Assembly: GCA_026387435.1 (NCBI GenBank)
Contig: JAPLLS010000094.1
Span: 1 to 52,102, forward strand
Length of the DNA stretch: 52,102 nucleotides
Direction: 5' to 3'
Source: Candidatus Omnitrophota bacterium
GTDB taxonomy: Bacteria > Omnitrophota > Gorgyraeia > Gygaellales > Profunditerraquicolaceae
How positions within the stretch are numbered: position 1 is the first letter of the stretch; each line of letters starts with the position of its first letter. This document shows positions 27,952-37,586 of this stretch, one piece after another. The notes below the pieces were generated by a model. It did not search any database. It saw only the letters and a program-made list of their open reading frames with translations, and was not told the origin of the DNA. The position numbers were made by a program, and so were the translations under genes.

Positions 27952-29221
27952 AAACGGGCGGGTCGTCGACCCGGCGAACAATTTAGATGAGCCCCGGGAT
28001 ATCCTGGTGGAAAACGGCAAGATCAATCGGATCGCCAAGGTTATTAATAACGGCGCTGATAAAACCATCGATGCTGCCGGTAAAATAGTTTTACCGGGGT
28101 TAGTGGATATGCACGTGCATTTGCGCCAGCCCGGCCGCGAGGATAAAGAAACTATTGCCTCCGGCACTAAGGCAGCTTTAAAAGGCGGGGTGACTACTCT
28201 TCTGGCCATGGCTAATACCAGCCCGGCGATCGATTCCGTGGAAAACATCCGGATGCTTAAAGATATTATCGCGGAGACTGCGGTTAACAATGTGCTGATT
28301 TGCGCGGCGATCACCGAGGCAAGGTCAGGTAAAGAGCTTACCCAGATCGCCAAATTACGCAAAGAATCAATAGTCGCGATCAGCGATGACGGCGCATCCG
28401 TGGATTCTACGGAGCTAATGTATAAGGCCATGCGCAAGGCCCGGGAGAATAAAATTCCGGTTATCTGCCACTGCGAGGACAAATTGCTTTCCGGCGGCGG
28501 AGTGATGAATCTGGGTTCGATTTCCACCCGCCTGGGATTAAAAGGAATTTCCCCGGAATCCGAATATAAAAGGGTGCAGCGCGATATAAGCCTCGCGGAA
28601 AAAGCTAAATGCCGGGTGCATATCTGTCATGTGAGCTGTGCGGAAACAGTAGAGATCATCGCTAAGGCTAAGAAGAAGGGCGTAAAAGTGACTTGTGAAA
28701 CCGCCCCGCATTATTTCAGCCTTTGCGAGGAAGCTTTGTTGGAGTACGATACCAATAAAAAAATGAACCCTCCGCTGCGCAGCCGCAAAGATCTCGAAGC
28801 GATCAAGGAGGGGCTGGCTAAAGGGGTCATCGACGCCATCGCCTCCGATCACGCCCCGCATACGATCAGCGATAAAGATATCGAATTCGACCGGGCGGAA
28901 TTCGGGGTGATCGGCCTGGAAACCGAACTGGCCGCAGCGATCACCTATCTTGTTTTGCCGAGGGTGCTAAGCTGGGCGGAATTGGCCAAGAAAATGTCCT
29001 GGAATCCGGCCAGGATCCTGGGCATCGACAAAGGAACGCTGACGCCCGGCAGAGATGCTGACTTGATCATTGTTGACCCCGAAAAGTCCTGGCTGGTCAA
29101 GAAAGAAGATTTTGTCTCCAAGTCGAAGAACTCGGCTTTTATCGGCGTAGATTTAAAGGGGGTTGTGGAAACCACGATCCTGGATGGGAAAATAGCATAT
29201 AAGCAGGAGATCAAAGACTGA
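27935..29221 (+). CDS. pyrC: Dihydroorotase (class I)
   Basis: Cyclises carbamoylaspartate to dihydroorotate. 428 residues, as expected for the class I bacterial enzyme. The metal site shows DMHVHLRQPGREDKET near residue 60, ICHCED, HICHVS and, near residue 305, SDHAPH. The chosen ATG (27935) is preceded by AGAAGGA and overlaps the 3' end of pyrB; a longer in-frame start inside pyrB would add 18 unlikely residues. The stop TGA overlaps the ATG of the next gene (TGATG), implying translational coupling to the endonuclease Q-like gene. Confidence 0.96.
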   Translation: MKLLIKNGRVVDPANNLDEPRDILVENGKINRIAKVINNGADKTIDAAGKIVLPGLVDMHVHLRQPGREDKETIASGTKAALKGGVTTLLAMANTSPAIDSVENIRMLKDIIAETAVNNVLICAAITEARSGKELTQIAKLRKESIVAISDDGASVDSTELMYKAMRKARENKIPVICHCEDKLLSGGGVMNLGSISTRLGLKGISPESEYKRVQRDISLAEKAKCRVHICHVSCAETVEIIAKAKKKGVKVTCETAPHYFSLCEEALLEYDTNKKMNPPLRSRKDLEAIKEGLAKGVIDAIASDHAPHTISDKDIEFDRAEFGVIGLETELAAAITYLVLPRVLSWAELAKKMSWNPARILGIDKGTLTPGRDADLIIVDPEKSWLVKKEDFVSKSKNSAFIGVDLKGVVETTILDGKIAYKQEIKD

Positions 29222-30459
29222 TGGAGTTTGTCGCGGATTTTCATATCCACTCTAAATATTCCCGGGCTACCTCCCGGGACATGGACGTCAAGCACATCGC
29301 GGAATGGGCGAAATTAAAAGGGGTAACTTTGATGGGCACCGGAGACTTTACCCATCATCTCTGGCTTCAGGAATTAAAGAACAATCTTGAAGACCTGGGC
29401 AACGGCCTGTATAAGCATAAAGATATCCGCTTTGTTTTGAGCGCGGAGATTAGCAGTATCTATTCCAAGAACAACCGCACTTACCGCATCCATAACGTGA
29501 TCTTGAGCCCGTCTTTTAAGACTACGGAAAAGATCAATGAGACGCTTTCGCGCTGCGGGAATTTGGCCAGCGACGGCCGGCCGATCCTGGGTTTAGACGC
29601 GGAAGAGCTGGCCCGGATCGTCTTTGACATCGACGAAAATTGTATTTTTATCCCCGGGCATATCTGGACCCCCTGGTTCAGCCTTTTTGGTTCGATGTCC
29701 GGATTTGACCGGATCGAGGACTGTTTTGGAAAGCAGACCGAAAAAATATTTACCCTGGAAACCGGGCTCTCCAGCGATCCGGCGATGAACTGGCGGATCT
29801 CGGCCCTGGATAGATTCAGCCTGGTTAGCAACTCCGACAGCCATAGTCCTTCCAAGATCGCCAGAGAAGCAAATGTATTCGACTGCGAGCTGGATTACCA
29901 GGCGATCCGCGAAGCGCTTAAAACTAAAGACAAGAAAAGATTTTTATATACCATAGAATTTTTCCCCGAAGAAGGCAAATACCATTTTGACGGCCATCGG
30001 GATTGCGGAGTGCGTTTTTCTCCGGAAGAAACCAAAGCCAATAAAGGGATTTGTCCGAAGTGCAAAAAACGTCTAACTGTGGGAGTAATGAACCGGGTGG
30101 ATCAGCTGGCAGACCGGCCTGACGGTTTTAAGCCGGAAAACGCCATACCTTTTAAAAGCCTGATCCCGCTGGAGGAAATCATTGCCGAGTCTAAAGGATT
30201 AAAAAAAGGTTCGGTAGCCGTGGAAAAAGAATATTTCGCTGTTTTAGCCAAATTTGGCACGGAACTGGATATTCTCTTGCGGGCTAACCGCGCCGAGCTG
30301 GAAAAAGGGCTTGCCCCCAAGGTTGCGCAAGGGGTTTTGCGGATGCGTGAAGGTAAAGTCACCCGGCTTGCCGGTTTTGACGGAGAGTACGGAGTAATTA
30401 AAGTTTTCGGGCAAGATGATCAGCAGCAAACCGGGGAAAAACAATTGAGTTTATTTTAA
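29221..30459 (+). CDS. Endonuclease Q-like PHP-domain protein (TIGR00375-type)
   Basis: A 412-residue protein with an N-terminal PHP metallo-hydrolase domain (DFHIHSKYSR at 6-15, GTGDFTHH, HNVIL, PGHIWTPWF, SNSDSHSPSKI) and a zinc-binding module around residues 259-281 (Cys262, Cys278, Cys281). This layout matches the archaeal endonuclease Q family, which nicks DNA 5' of deaminated bases such as uracil and hypoxanthine. A C-terminal helical region ends in QLSLF (408-412), an exact match to the bacterial beta-clamp-binding consensus QL(S/D)LF. Archaeal EndoQ works with the sliding clamp PCNA, so this is a telling detail. It is coupled to pyrC by TGATG. Biochemical activity is inferred. Confidence 0.82.
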   Translation: MEFVADFHIHSKYSRATSRDMDVKHIAEWAKLKGVTLMGTGDFTHHLWLQELKNNLEDLGNGLYKHKDIRFVLSAEISSIYSKNNRTYRIHNVILSPSFKTTEKINETLSRCGNLASDGRPILGLDAEELARIVFDIDENCIFIPGHIWTPWFSLFGSMSGFDRIEDCFGKQTEKIFTLETGLSSDPAMNWRISALDRFSLVSNSDSHSPSKIAREANVFDCELDYQAIREALKTKDKKRFLYTIEFFPEEGKYHFDGHRDCGVRFSPEETKANKGICPKCKKRLTVGVMNRVDQLADRPDGFKPENAIPFKSLIPLEEIIAESKGLKKGSVAVEKEYFAVLAKFGTELDILLRANRAELEKGLAPKVAQGVLRMREGKVTRLAGFDGEYGVIKVFGQDDQQQTGEKQLSLF

Positions 30460-30464
30460 ATTAT

Positions 30465-30536
30465 GCGCCTGTAGCGCAATGGATAGCGCATTAGCCTCCG
30501 GAGCTAGTGGTACAGGTTCGACTCCTGTCAGGCGCA
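30465..30536 (+). tRNA. tRNA-Arg (anticodon CCG)
   Basis: Acceptor GCGCCTG (30465-30471) pairs with CAGGCGC (30529-30535), with discriminator A at 30536. D stem GCGC/GCGC. Anticodon stem TTAGC/GCTAG around CTCCGGA gives anticodon CCG. T arm ACAGG TTCGACT CCTGT. CCA is not encoded. It is embedded in the pyrimidine operon, five bases after the EndoQ-like stop. Confidence 0.95.
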
Positions 30537-30556
30537 CTAAATATCTCTCTAATAAG

Positions 30557-31012
30557 ATGTTACGAAAAAAGGTGGTTGGAGTCATTGGTGGACATACCTG
30601 TTCGAGTAAAGTGGAGCAAATTGCCCAAAATTTAGGCAAAAAATTGGCAAAAGTGGTTAATATTCTAGTTTCTGGCGGTTTGAGTGGCACAATGAAGGCG
30701 GTTTGTTCTGGTTTCAAGGTTGGAGGCGGGACAACAATCGGGATCATCCCCAGCTATAATAAAGAAGATGCCAATCTTTTTGTGGATATGGTTATACCTA
30801 CGGGAATGGGATTAGCCAGGAATCTGCTGGTAGTTAAAAGTGCGGATGTGGTAGTTGCTCTTCCCGGAGCTGCAGGAACATTGTCGGAAATAGCTTACTG
30901 TCTGCAATTCGGCATTCCGGTTATCAGTTTGAATTCCTGGGATATCCCGGGAGTGATTAAAGTTAAAACAGTTGAAGAGGCTGTACGAAAGGTCAAAAAA
31001 ATCCTGCATTAA
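30557..31012 (+). CDS. SLOG-superfamily nucleotide-binding protein (TIGR00725-type)
   Basis: A 151-residue Rossmann-like protein of the LOG/SLOG superfamily. Early IGGHTCSSK and SGGLSGTMKAVCSGFK form the nucleotide-binding half, and LPGAAGTLSEIAYCL near residue 105 is the PGGxGTxxE-type signature. Relatives include lysine-decarboxylase-like (LOG) nucleotide hydrolases and putative nucleotide sensors; the precise substrate is unknown. I placed the start at ATG 30557, 20 bp after tRNA-Arg, because the frame upstream runs through the tRNA. No clear Shine-Dalgarno. The DNA is more A+T-rich than its neighbours. Confidence 0.8.
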   Translation: MLRKKVVGVIGGHTCSSKVEQIAQNLGKKLAKVVNILVSGGLSGTMKAVCSGFKVGGGTTIGIIPSYNKEDANLFVDMVIPTGMGLARNLLVVKSADVVVALPGAAGTLSEIAYCLQFGIPVISLNSWDIPGVIKVKTVEEAVRKVKKILH

Positions 31013-31033
31013 ACAAGTACTGAAGGAGAAAAT

Positions 31034-32119
31034 ATGAAGGCAGTTTTGATGCTGGAAGACGGAAAGAGTTTCACTGGCGAAGTTGTTCCTGGCGCCGGTC
31101 AAGAGGCAATCGGAGAAGTGAGTTTTAATACCGCGGTAGTGGGTTATCAGGAAATGCTTACTGATCCCAGCAATGCCGGAAAGATCCTGACTTTTACCTA
31201 CCCGCTGATCGGTAATTATGGGGTGGCTCCTCAGTTCAATGAGTCTTCAAATGTTTGGGTCCAGGCTGCGGTGATCAAAGAAAAAACCCGGATCTATTCC
31301 AATTGGCAGGCAACTTCCAGCTTTGATGATTTTGTCAAGAAGAACAAGCTCCTGGTAATTTCCGGAGTGGACACCCGTTCCCTGGCCGTGCATTTAAGGC
31401 AAAAAGGCCAGATGCTGGGGATCATCTCCGCAAACTGTTTCGATACCAAGGAGCTGTTGAAAAAATTAGACGACCACCGCAAGAAAGCGCCGAGAAACTT
31501 TTTAGCTGAAGTATCGGTCAAGAAGATCATCGAGGTCGGAAAACCCAAGCCTAAACAAAAAAGGCTGGCTATACTGGATTTGGGCATGGCCCAAAACTTG
31601 AGGCGCCAACTGGAAGCTTTGGGTGTTCATTTGACTTTTTTGCCTTTCAACACCCCGGCGCAGGAAATTCTCAAACTCAAACCTCATGGTCTGATCGTTT
31701 CCAGCGGCCCGGAACAAGATCCGGATGCCGGGCAAGTCAAGGATACTCTTCAGGCCTTGATCGGTAAAGTCCCCATCCTGGCGATTTCATCCGGCCACGA
31801 GATCCTGGCTGATTGCCTGGGAGCTAAGGTAGTAAAAATGAAGCTCGGCCATCACGGAGTGAATTATCCAATGCATAGCCCGGCTTCCTATAAAGGAGAG
31901 ATAACCTGCCAGAACCATTCTTATGTGGTAGATGCGGAGTCGATATCAAAAATCAAGGATGTCAAGATTACGGCCTATAACTTGAATGACCGTTCTGTCG
32001 AGGAGATCGAAAGCAAGAAGCGCAAGTTTATCGGAGTCCAATACGATCCTAAGAGCCCGGGATTATCCGAGGTCAATCCGGTTTTTATCCGTTTTTTAAA
32101 AATGCTTCAAAGGAGTTAA
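31034..32119 (+). CDS. carA: Carbamoyl phosphate synthase small subunit with degenerate glutaminase site
   Basis: CarA normally hydrolyses glutamine and passes ammonia to CarB. The 361-residue protein has the right length and the N-terminal CarA domain (FNTAVVGYQEMLTDPS, TFTYPLIGNYG). The class I amidotransferase domain has lost its catalytic residues. The nucleophile motif GICLGHQ is here AISSGHE, with Ser252 in place of Cys. The H-P-E motif is here QYDPKSPG, with Asp338 in place of His and Lys340 in place of Glu. The oxyanion region NGPGDP is SSGPEQDP. GHHGVNYP and NHSYVVD are kept, so the fold and CarB contacts probably remain. AAGGAG precedes the ATG. The complex likely uses free ammonia; this is inference from the residues. 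Confidence 0.93.
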   Translation: MKAVLMLEDGKSFTGEVVPGAGQEAIGEVSFNTAVVGYQEMLTDPSNAGKILTFTYPLIGNYGVAPQFNESSNVWVQAAVIKEKTRIYSNWQATSSFDDFVKKNKLLVISGVDTRSLAVHLRQKGQMLGIISANCFDTKELLKKLDDHRKKAPRNFLAEVSVKKIIEVGKPKPKQKRLAILDLGMAQNLRRQLEALGVHLTFLPFNTPAQEILKLKPHGLIVSSGPEQDPDAGQVKDTLQALIGKVPILAISSGHEILADCLGAKVVKMKLGHHGVNYPMHSPASYKGEITCQNHSYVVDAESISKIKDVKITAYNLNDRSVEEIESKKRKFIGVQYDPKSPGLSEVNPVFIRFLKMLQRS

Positions 32120-32122
32120 ATT

Positions 32123-35100
32123 ATGCCACGACGAAGAGATATCAAGAAAGTTTTAATGATCGGCTCGGGGCCGATAATCATCGGACAAGCCTGCGAATTC
32201 GATTATTCCGGTTCCCAGGCCTGCAAGGCTTTACGCGAGGAAGGGTATTACACCATCCTGGTAAATTCCAACCCGGCAACGATCATGACCGACCCCAATA
32301 TGGCCAATGTCACTTATATTGAGCCGTTGACCGTGGAGTTTCTAACTAAGATTATTGCCAAGGAACGGCCGGACGCGATCCTCCCTACTTTGGGGGGACA
32401 GAACGGATTGAACCTGGCATTCTTCCTGATGAAACAGGGGATTTTAAAGAAATACGGAGTAGAGTCCATTGGTGCTTCGGTTACCGCCATTTCCTGCGCT
32501 GAGGATCGCGAGCTTTTCAAAAAGGCCATGCAGGAGATCGGAATGGATGTTCCCAAGAGCGGGATCGCTAATTCCGTCGAAGAAGGGATGAGGATCGGCC
32601 TGGGCATCGGATTTCCCCTGATCCTGCGCCCGGCGTATTGCATGGGCGGATTGGGCGGCTCGATCGCTTACAATAAAGAAGAACTGGAAAATAATCTGGC
32701 TAAAGGGCTGGAGACCAGCCCGGTGCGCCAGGTTCTGGTGGAACAGTCGGTTCTAGGCTGGAAGGAGATCGAATTCGAAGTGATGCGCGACTGCGTGGAT
32801 AACGTGATCATGATCACTTCCATGGAAAACGTGGACCCGATGGGCGTACATACCGGCGACAGTATGGTGGTCGCTCCGGCGCAGAGCCTGACTACCGAAG
32901 AATACACTAATTTCGTCAATCTTTCCAAAAAAATAATCAGGCGGGTGGGGATCACCGGCGGCGGAGCGAATATCCAGTTCGGCCAGAATCCGGTAAACGG
33001 CAAAATCGTGATCATCGAGGTCAATCCCCGGCTTTCGCGCTCTTCGGCGCTGGCTTCCAAGGCCACGGGATTTCCTATTGCCCGGGTGGCGACTAAACTC
33101 GCCGTCGGGCTGACTTTGCCGGAAGTCATGAATCAGATCACCGGTAAGACCACCTCATTTTTTGAGCCGACAGTGGATTACTGCGTATTTAAAATTTGCC
33201 GCTTTACTTTTGAGAAATTCCCCGGGGCGGAGCGCACTTTGAACACCTCAATGAAGGCGGTGGGCGAAGCAATGTCCATCGGCAGGAACTTTAAGGAGGC
33301 GCTGCAAAAAGGGATCCGTTCCCTGGAAAATTCGCGTTTTGGTTTCGGCGCGGACGGCAAAGATAAATATAATGACGATGAACTGGCCAAGCCCGATAGC
33401 GTGCTCCTGAAGGAGATCAAGGATAAGATCAGGATCCCCAACGACGAAAGAATATTTTATTTAAGGTATGCTATAAAAGCCGGATTGTCCATCGACGAGA
33501 TTTACGAGCTTTCCAGGATCGACCGCTGGTTCCTGGATAACATGAAAGAACTGGTGGAGATCGAAGAAAAGATCATGCAGCACAGAAACAGCCGTATAGA
33601 AGAAGCGATCAAGATCCCGCTGGAAATTTTGGATGAGGCCAAGAAAAACGGATTTTCCGACCGGCAGCTGGCCTATCTTTTAAATGCTAAGGAGGAGTTG
33701 GTGCGCGAATTCAGGAAGAAGAACAATAAAAAAGCGGTGTTTAAATTAGTAGATACCTGCGCCGGGGAATTTAATGCTAAACAGCCCTATTTCTATTCCA
33801 CTCAGGAAATTCAGGAAGAGGGGCGGCCGACCAAGAACAAGAAAGTGGTCATCCTTGGCGGCGGGCCGAACCGCATCGGCCAGGGTATCGAGTTCGATTA
33901 CTGCTGCTGTCACGCGGCCTACGCGCTGAAAGAAGAAGGGATCGAGAGCATCATGGTTAACTGTAACCCCGAGACGGTTTCTACGGATTACGATACTTCC
34001 GACCGCCTTTATTTTGAGCCGCTGACTATCGAGGATATTTTAAATATCATCGACCTGGAAAAACCGATGGGGGTCATTGTCCAGTTCGGAGGCCAGACTC
34101 CGATCAACCTGGCGGTATCTTTGCGTAAATTCGGAGTGAACATCCTGGGAACCAGCTCCGACAGTATCGATATCGCCGAGGACCGCAAAAGGTTCAAGGA
34201 GATGCTGGATAAGCTTAATCTCTTGCAGCCGGATAACGGTACGGCTTTCAATTTCGAAGAAGCCAAGGTAGTAGCCAGAAAGATCGGCTATCCTGTGCTG
34301 GTAAGGCCTTCTTATGTCCTGGGCGGCCGGGCAATGGAGATCGTTTACGAGGAGTCATTGCTGGAGAGGTTTATAACCGAAGCGGCTAAAGTTTCCGGAG
34401 AGCATCCGATACTCATCGATAAATTCCTTGAGGATGCCATTGAAGTGGATGTGGACGTGCTCGGAGACGGCAGCGCTTATGTCATCGGCGGGATCATGGA
34501 ACATATTGAGGAGGCCGGCATTCATTCCGGAGATTCGGCAATGGTTTTGCCCTCCTACACTTTGTCACCGGCGATTTTGAATAAGATCCGCGAAGCCACC
34601 TATAAGATGGCCAGAGAGCTTAATATCGTAGGGCTGATGAACGTGCAATACGCAGTCAAGGACGAGAAGGTTTATGTGCTGGAAGTCAATCCCCGGGCGT
34701 CGCGCACGGTTCCTTTCGTTTCCAAGGTTATCGGAGTGCCTTTAGCGAAGCTGGCGACCAAGGTTATTCTGGGCAAGAAACTCAAAGATCTGGGATTCAC
34801 CGAGGAAGTTATCCCGCAGCATGTTGCGGTCAAAGAATCGGTATTTCCTTTTAACCGCTTTCCGGGCGTCGACGTTATCCTGGGGCCGGAAATGAAGTCT
34901 ACCGGAGAAGTTATGGGCATAGATCGTGATTTCGGCCGGGCTTATCTCAAAAGCCAGATCGCCGCGGGCCAGAATTTGCCGACCAAGGGCAATGTTTTTA
35001 TCTCGGTACGCGACCGGGACAAGCGGGCAGTGGTCTTTATCGCCAAGAAGCTCAATGATCTGGGTTTCCATATCTATGCTTCCTCGGGTACTGCCGCGGC

Positions 35101-35404
35101 GCTTGAGAAGAATGACATCAGCGTTAAAGTTCTTCCTAAGTTGGGAGAAGGCCGGCCCAATGTCCTGGACTTGATGAAGGATGGCAAGATCCAGCTGGTG
35201 ATCAATACTCCTTCCGGCCGGATCCCCCGCCTGGATGAGACAAAGATCAGGTCGCATGTGGTCATGTATAATATACCTTACACTACCACTATCTCCGGGG
35301 CTCAGGCCACGGTTAACGGGATCGAGACTTTGCTCAAGAAAGACCTGGATGTCAGGTCGCTCCAGGATTACCAAAAAAAGCCAAAGGTTAAAGCCAAGAA
35401 ATAG
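32123..35404 (+). CDS. carB: Carbamoyl phosphate synthase large subunit
   Basis: Makes carbamoyl phosphate from bicarbonate, ammonia and two ATP. 1,093 residues, full length. Two homologous ATP-grasp halves are visible: the first starts [20 protein letters not shown], the second [20 protein letters not shown] (about residue 575). Metal and ATP residues are in [20 protein letters not shown] and [22 protein letters not shown]-terminal MGS-type regulatory domain (about 950-1080) contains [11 protein letters not shown] and NTPSGR. The ammonia-tunnel halves look intact, in contrast to the dead glutaminase in CarA. It starts three bases after the carA stop. Confidence 0.97.
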   Translation: MPRRRDIKKVLMIGSGPIIIGQACEFDYSGSQACKALREEGYYTILVNSNPATIMTDPNMANVTYIEPLTVEFLTKIIAKERPDAILPTLGGQNGLNLAFFLMKQGILKKYGVESIGASVTAISCAEDRELFKKAMQEIGMDVPKSGIANSVEEGMRIGLGIGFPLILRPAYCMGGLGGSIAYNKEELENNLAKGLETSPVRQVLVEQSVLGWKEIEFEVMRDCVDNVIMITSMENVDPMGVHTGDSMVVAPAQSLTTEEYTNFVNLSKKIIRRVGITGGGANIQFGQNPVNGKIVIIEVNPRLSRSSALASKATGFPIARVATKLAVGLTLPEVMNQITGKTTSFFEPTVDYCVFKICRFTFEKFPGAERTLNTSMKAVGEAMSIGRNFKEALQKGIRSLENSRFGFGADGKDKYNDDELAKPDSVLLKEIKDKIRIPNDERIFYLRYAIKAGLSIDEIYELSRIDRWFLDNMKELVEIEEKIMQHRNSRIEEAIKIPLEILDEAKKNGFSDRQLAYLLNAKEELVREFRKKNNKKAVFKLVDTCAGEFNAKQPYFYSTQEIQEEGRPTKNKKVVILGGGPNRIGQGIEFDYCCCHAAYALKEEGIESIMVNCNPETVSTDYDTSDRLYFEPLTIEDILNIIDLEKPMGVIVQFGGQTPINLAVSLRKFGVNILGTSSDSIDIAEDRKRFKEMLDKLNLLQPDNGTAFNFEEAKVVARKIGYPVLVRPSYVLGGRAMEIVYEESLLERFITEAAKVSGEHPILIDKFLEDAIEVDVDVLGDGSAYVIGGIMEHIEEAGIHSGDSAMVLPSYTLSPAILNKIREATYKMARELNIVGLMNVQYAVKDEKVYVLEVNPRASRTVPFVSKVIGVPLAKLATKVILGKKLKDLGFTEEVIPQHVAVKESVFPFNRFPGVDVILGPEMKSTGEVMGIDRDFGRAYLKSQIAAGQNLPTKGNVFISVRDRDKRAVVFIAKKLNDLGFHIYASSGTAAALEKNDISVKVLPKLGEGRPNVLDLMKDGKIQLVINTPSGRIPRLDETKIRSHVVMYNIPYTTTISGAQATVNGIETLLKKDLDVRSLQDYQKKPKVKAKK

Positions 35405-35422
35405 ATCAGTAAAGGATCCGAC

Positions 35423-36223
35423 ATGCCGGAACTGCCGGAAGTAGAGACGATCAAGAGGGATCTGGAAAAAATTATTCTGGGTAAGAAGATCATCGAGGTC
35501 CGGGTGAACAATCCCAGGGTTATCCGCGAGCCGCAAGCCTTAAAATTCAAACAGGGGCTGGAAGGCCAGACCGTCAAAAATGTCCTGCGCCGGGCCAAAG
35601 TTTTGATCCTGGAATTGTCCAGCGGTAAATCCCTGGTTATCCATTTGAAGATGACCGGCCAGTTGGTCTATCCCGGCGGCGGAGATAAGAGCAGGGTCGC
35701 TTTCAAGTTTTCCGACGGCAAGATCCTGGATTTTAACGATCAGAGATTGTTTGCCGAATTGCGGCTTTTAAATGACTGGAGAGCTTTTAAATTCATCCGG
35801 GAACTTGGCCCCGAGCCTTTTGAGATAACCCCGGAAAAGTTCAAGGTCATGCTCGCTTCCAAGAAGTCCAAGATCAAGTCGCTTTTATTGGACCAGACTT
35901 TTATTTCCGGGATCGGAAATCTCTATGCCGCGGAAGTTTTATTCCGGGCTAAAATTAACCCTTTACGGCCGGCCAACAGCTTAAGCGACAAGGAAAAAGG
36001 GCTGTTGTTACAACAGATTCAGGAAGTCCTCAAGGAAGCGATCAAGTCCGGCGGTTCTTCGATTGATGATTATGTACGCCTTTCCGGGGAGAAAGGCGAT
36101 TATGTCCGGCATCACCGGGTCTATGGGCGGCAAGCTAAACCCTGCCTGGTCTGTAAGACTCCGATAACCAGAACGGTTGTGGGAGGAAGAGGAACATTCT
36201 TCTGCTCCCAGTGCCAAAAATAA
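35423..36223 (+). CDS. mutM: Formamidopyrimidine-DNA glycosylase
   Basis: Removes oxidised purines such as 8-oxoguanine and cuts the abasic site. The N-terminus MPELPEVETIKRDL carries the catalytic Pro2 and Glu3. The conserved lysine lies in IHLKMTGQL, and NQ-type helix-two-turn-helix residues lie in QTFISGIGNLYAAEVLF. The C-terminal zinc finger reads CLVCKTPI then FFCSQCQK. 266 residues, normal length. Within a pyrimidine operon it is the second DNA-repair gene, after the EndoQ-like gene. It is immediately followed by the next ATG (TAAATG). Confidence 0.97.
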   Translation: MPELPEVETIKRDLEKIILGKKIIEVRVNNPRVIREPQALKFKQGLEGQTVKNVLRRAKVLILELSSGKSLVIHLKMTGQLVYPGGGDKSRVAFKFSDGKILDFNDQRLFAELRLLNDWRAFKFIRELGPEPFEITPEKFKVMLASKKSKIKSLLLDQTFISGIGNLYAAEVLFRAKINPLRPANSLSDKEKGLLLQQIQEVLKEAIKSGGSSIDDYVRLSGEKGDYVRHHRVYGRQAKPCLVCKTPITRTVVGGRGTFFCSQCQK

Positions 36224-36793
36224 ATGAAGAACCGGATTAGAATAAACGGCATAGCTATAGCGTTATCGATCGTTTTTATTTTGTTATTTTCTCAAAAATT
36301 ACTGCGCGGACCCGGTTACTTCGCGGATGAACTATGGGAAGTATCGGGAATAGCCTTGATCTTCTTCGGCCAGCTTTTACGGGTCTCCAGCCGCGGCTAT
36401 AAATCCGAATGCTCTAAAAACGGCAATTCCCTGGTCACCTCCGGCCCCTATTCCATGGTCAGAAACCCGATGTATCTGGGGATCCTTTTGATCGGAGCCG
36501 GAGTAGTGCTTTTTCTTTTTCACTGGTGGGTATTTTTGATCTTCCTGGCAGTTTTTATTACCCGCTACCTGGGGCTTTTCGCCAAAGAAGAGGGTGTTGG
36601 CTGGTTTAAAAGAGAGATTCCCAGTATCGTCGCGGTGCTGGCAATTGTTTTAGTGGTTGAATCCTGGGAAGAGTTGAAAAGCGGCAACTGGCAGGAAGCG
36701 ATCCACGAATTTGTTTTGTATCTGGCAATTTTTCTCTGCTATTCTTTTTTAGTGATTTTTTTATCCCGACAATATGAGAATAAGACAAAATAG
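36224..36793 (+). CDS. ICMT/PEMT-like integral membrane methyltransferase
   Basis: A 189-residue membrane protein with about four hydrophobic segments. The signature SGPYSMVRNPMYLGILLIG (about residues 75-93) is typical of the isoprenylcysteine carboxyl methyltransferase / phospholipid methyltransferase family in bacteria. The usual C-terminal EE-x-x-L-x-x-x-F-G-x-x-Y motif is replaced by KEEGVGWFKREIPS, so the catalytic loop is altered. Substrate unknown. The ATG directly follows the mutM stop, and the 3' end overlaps pyrK by 20 bp. Context gives no functional link to pyrimidines. Confidence 0.75.
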   Translation: MKNRIRINGIAIALSIVFILLFSQKLLRGPGYFADELWEVSGIALIFFGQLLRVSSRGYKSECSKNGNSLVTSGPYSMVRNPMYLGILLIGAGVVLFLFHWWVFLIFLAVFITRYLGLFAKEEGVGWFKREIPSIVAVLAIVLVVESWEELKSGNWQEAIHEFVLYLAIFLCYSFLVIFLSRQYENKTK

Positions 36794-37571
36794 AGCGGAA
36801 ATTTTAACCAACGCAAAGATTTGCGGGAAGTATCATAAGCTTATTATTAAAGACGCAAAGATCTCCCGCAATTCCCGGCCCGGACAGTTTTTGATGCTTA
36901 AAGTAGGCGATTCCCAGGGACCGTTATTGCGCCGCCCGTTAAGTATTCACCGGGTTGATAAAGAAAAGATCGAAATGCTTTATGAACGGATAGGCCCAGG
37001 CACCGAGATTCTTGCGCAGCGCAAAGCCGGAGAATTCTTAGATGTGATTGGGCCTTTGGGCAACGGATTTACTTTGCCGCCCGAAAGCCGGGAGTCCGAA
37101 GCAGTTTTACTGGCCGGAGGCATGGGAGTAGCCCCGTTAGTTTTTTGGGCCCAGCGTTTGGTAGCCGGAAAACGTAAATCGGCTGGCGATAGAATTCAGG
37201 TATTTATCGGAGCCAGGACTAAAGAACAGATACTCTGCGAAAAAGAGTTTAAAAAACTCGGCTGCGATGTTAAAATAGCCACAGACGATGGTTCCGCGGG
37301 ATTTTTCGGCCGGGTCACCGGGTTATTAGAGGCGGCTTTGCAAACTATGGATTGTCAGCGAATTATTGTTTATGCTTGCGGCCCCCAGCCGATGCTTCGG
37401 GAATTAGTCAGGATCTGCCGGAAAAAACTTATTTCTTCCCAGGTATCTTTAGAGGAACATATGGCCTGCGGCATAGGCGCGTGTCTGGGCTGCGTGGTCA
37501 ATACCATAGACGGCTATAAGAGAGTTTGCAAAGAAGGCCCGGTTTTTGAAGCGAAGAAATTGATCTACTAA
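36774..37571 (+). CDS. pyrK: Dihydroorotate dehydrogenase electron transfer subunit
   Basis: FAD and [2Fe-2S] subunit that passes electrons from PyrD to NAD+. 265 residues. The flavin-binding part has LLRRPLSIHRV and GPLGNGF, and the nucleotide-binding part has LLAGGMGVAPLVF and VYACGPQPMLREL. The C-terminal cluster has the four cysteines in MACGIGACLGCVVNT and RVCKEGP. Together with pyrD at 39142 it makes the class 1B enzyme. The two genes are separated by a glycosyltransferase and a TauE-like gene. The ATG overlaps the end of the preceding gene by 20 bp. Confidence 0.94.
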   Translation: MRIRQNRAEILTNAKICGKYHKLIIKDAKISRNSRPGQFLMLKVGDSQGPLLRRPLSIHRVDKEKIEMLYERIGPGTEILAQRKAGEFLDVIGPLGNGFTLPPESRESEAVLLAGGMGVAPLVFWAQRLVAGKRKSAGDRIQVFIGARTKEQILCEKEFKKLGCDVKIATDDGSAGFFGRVTGLLEAALQTMDCQRIIVYACGPQPMLRELVRICRKKLISSQVSLEEHMACGIGACLGCVVNTIDGYKRVCKEGPVFEAKKLIY

Positions 37572-37586
37572 AACAGGAGGACAACG

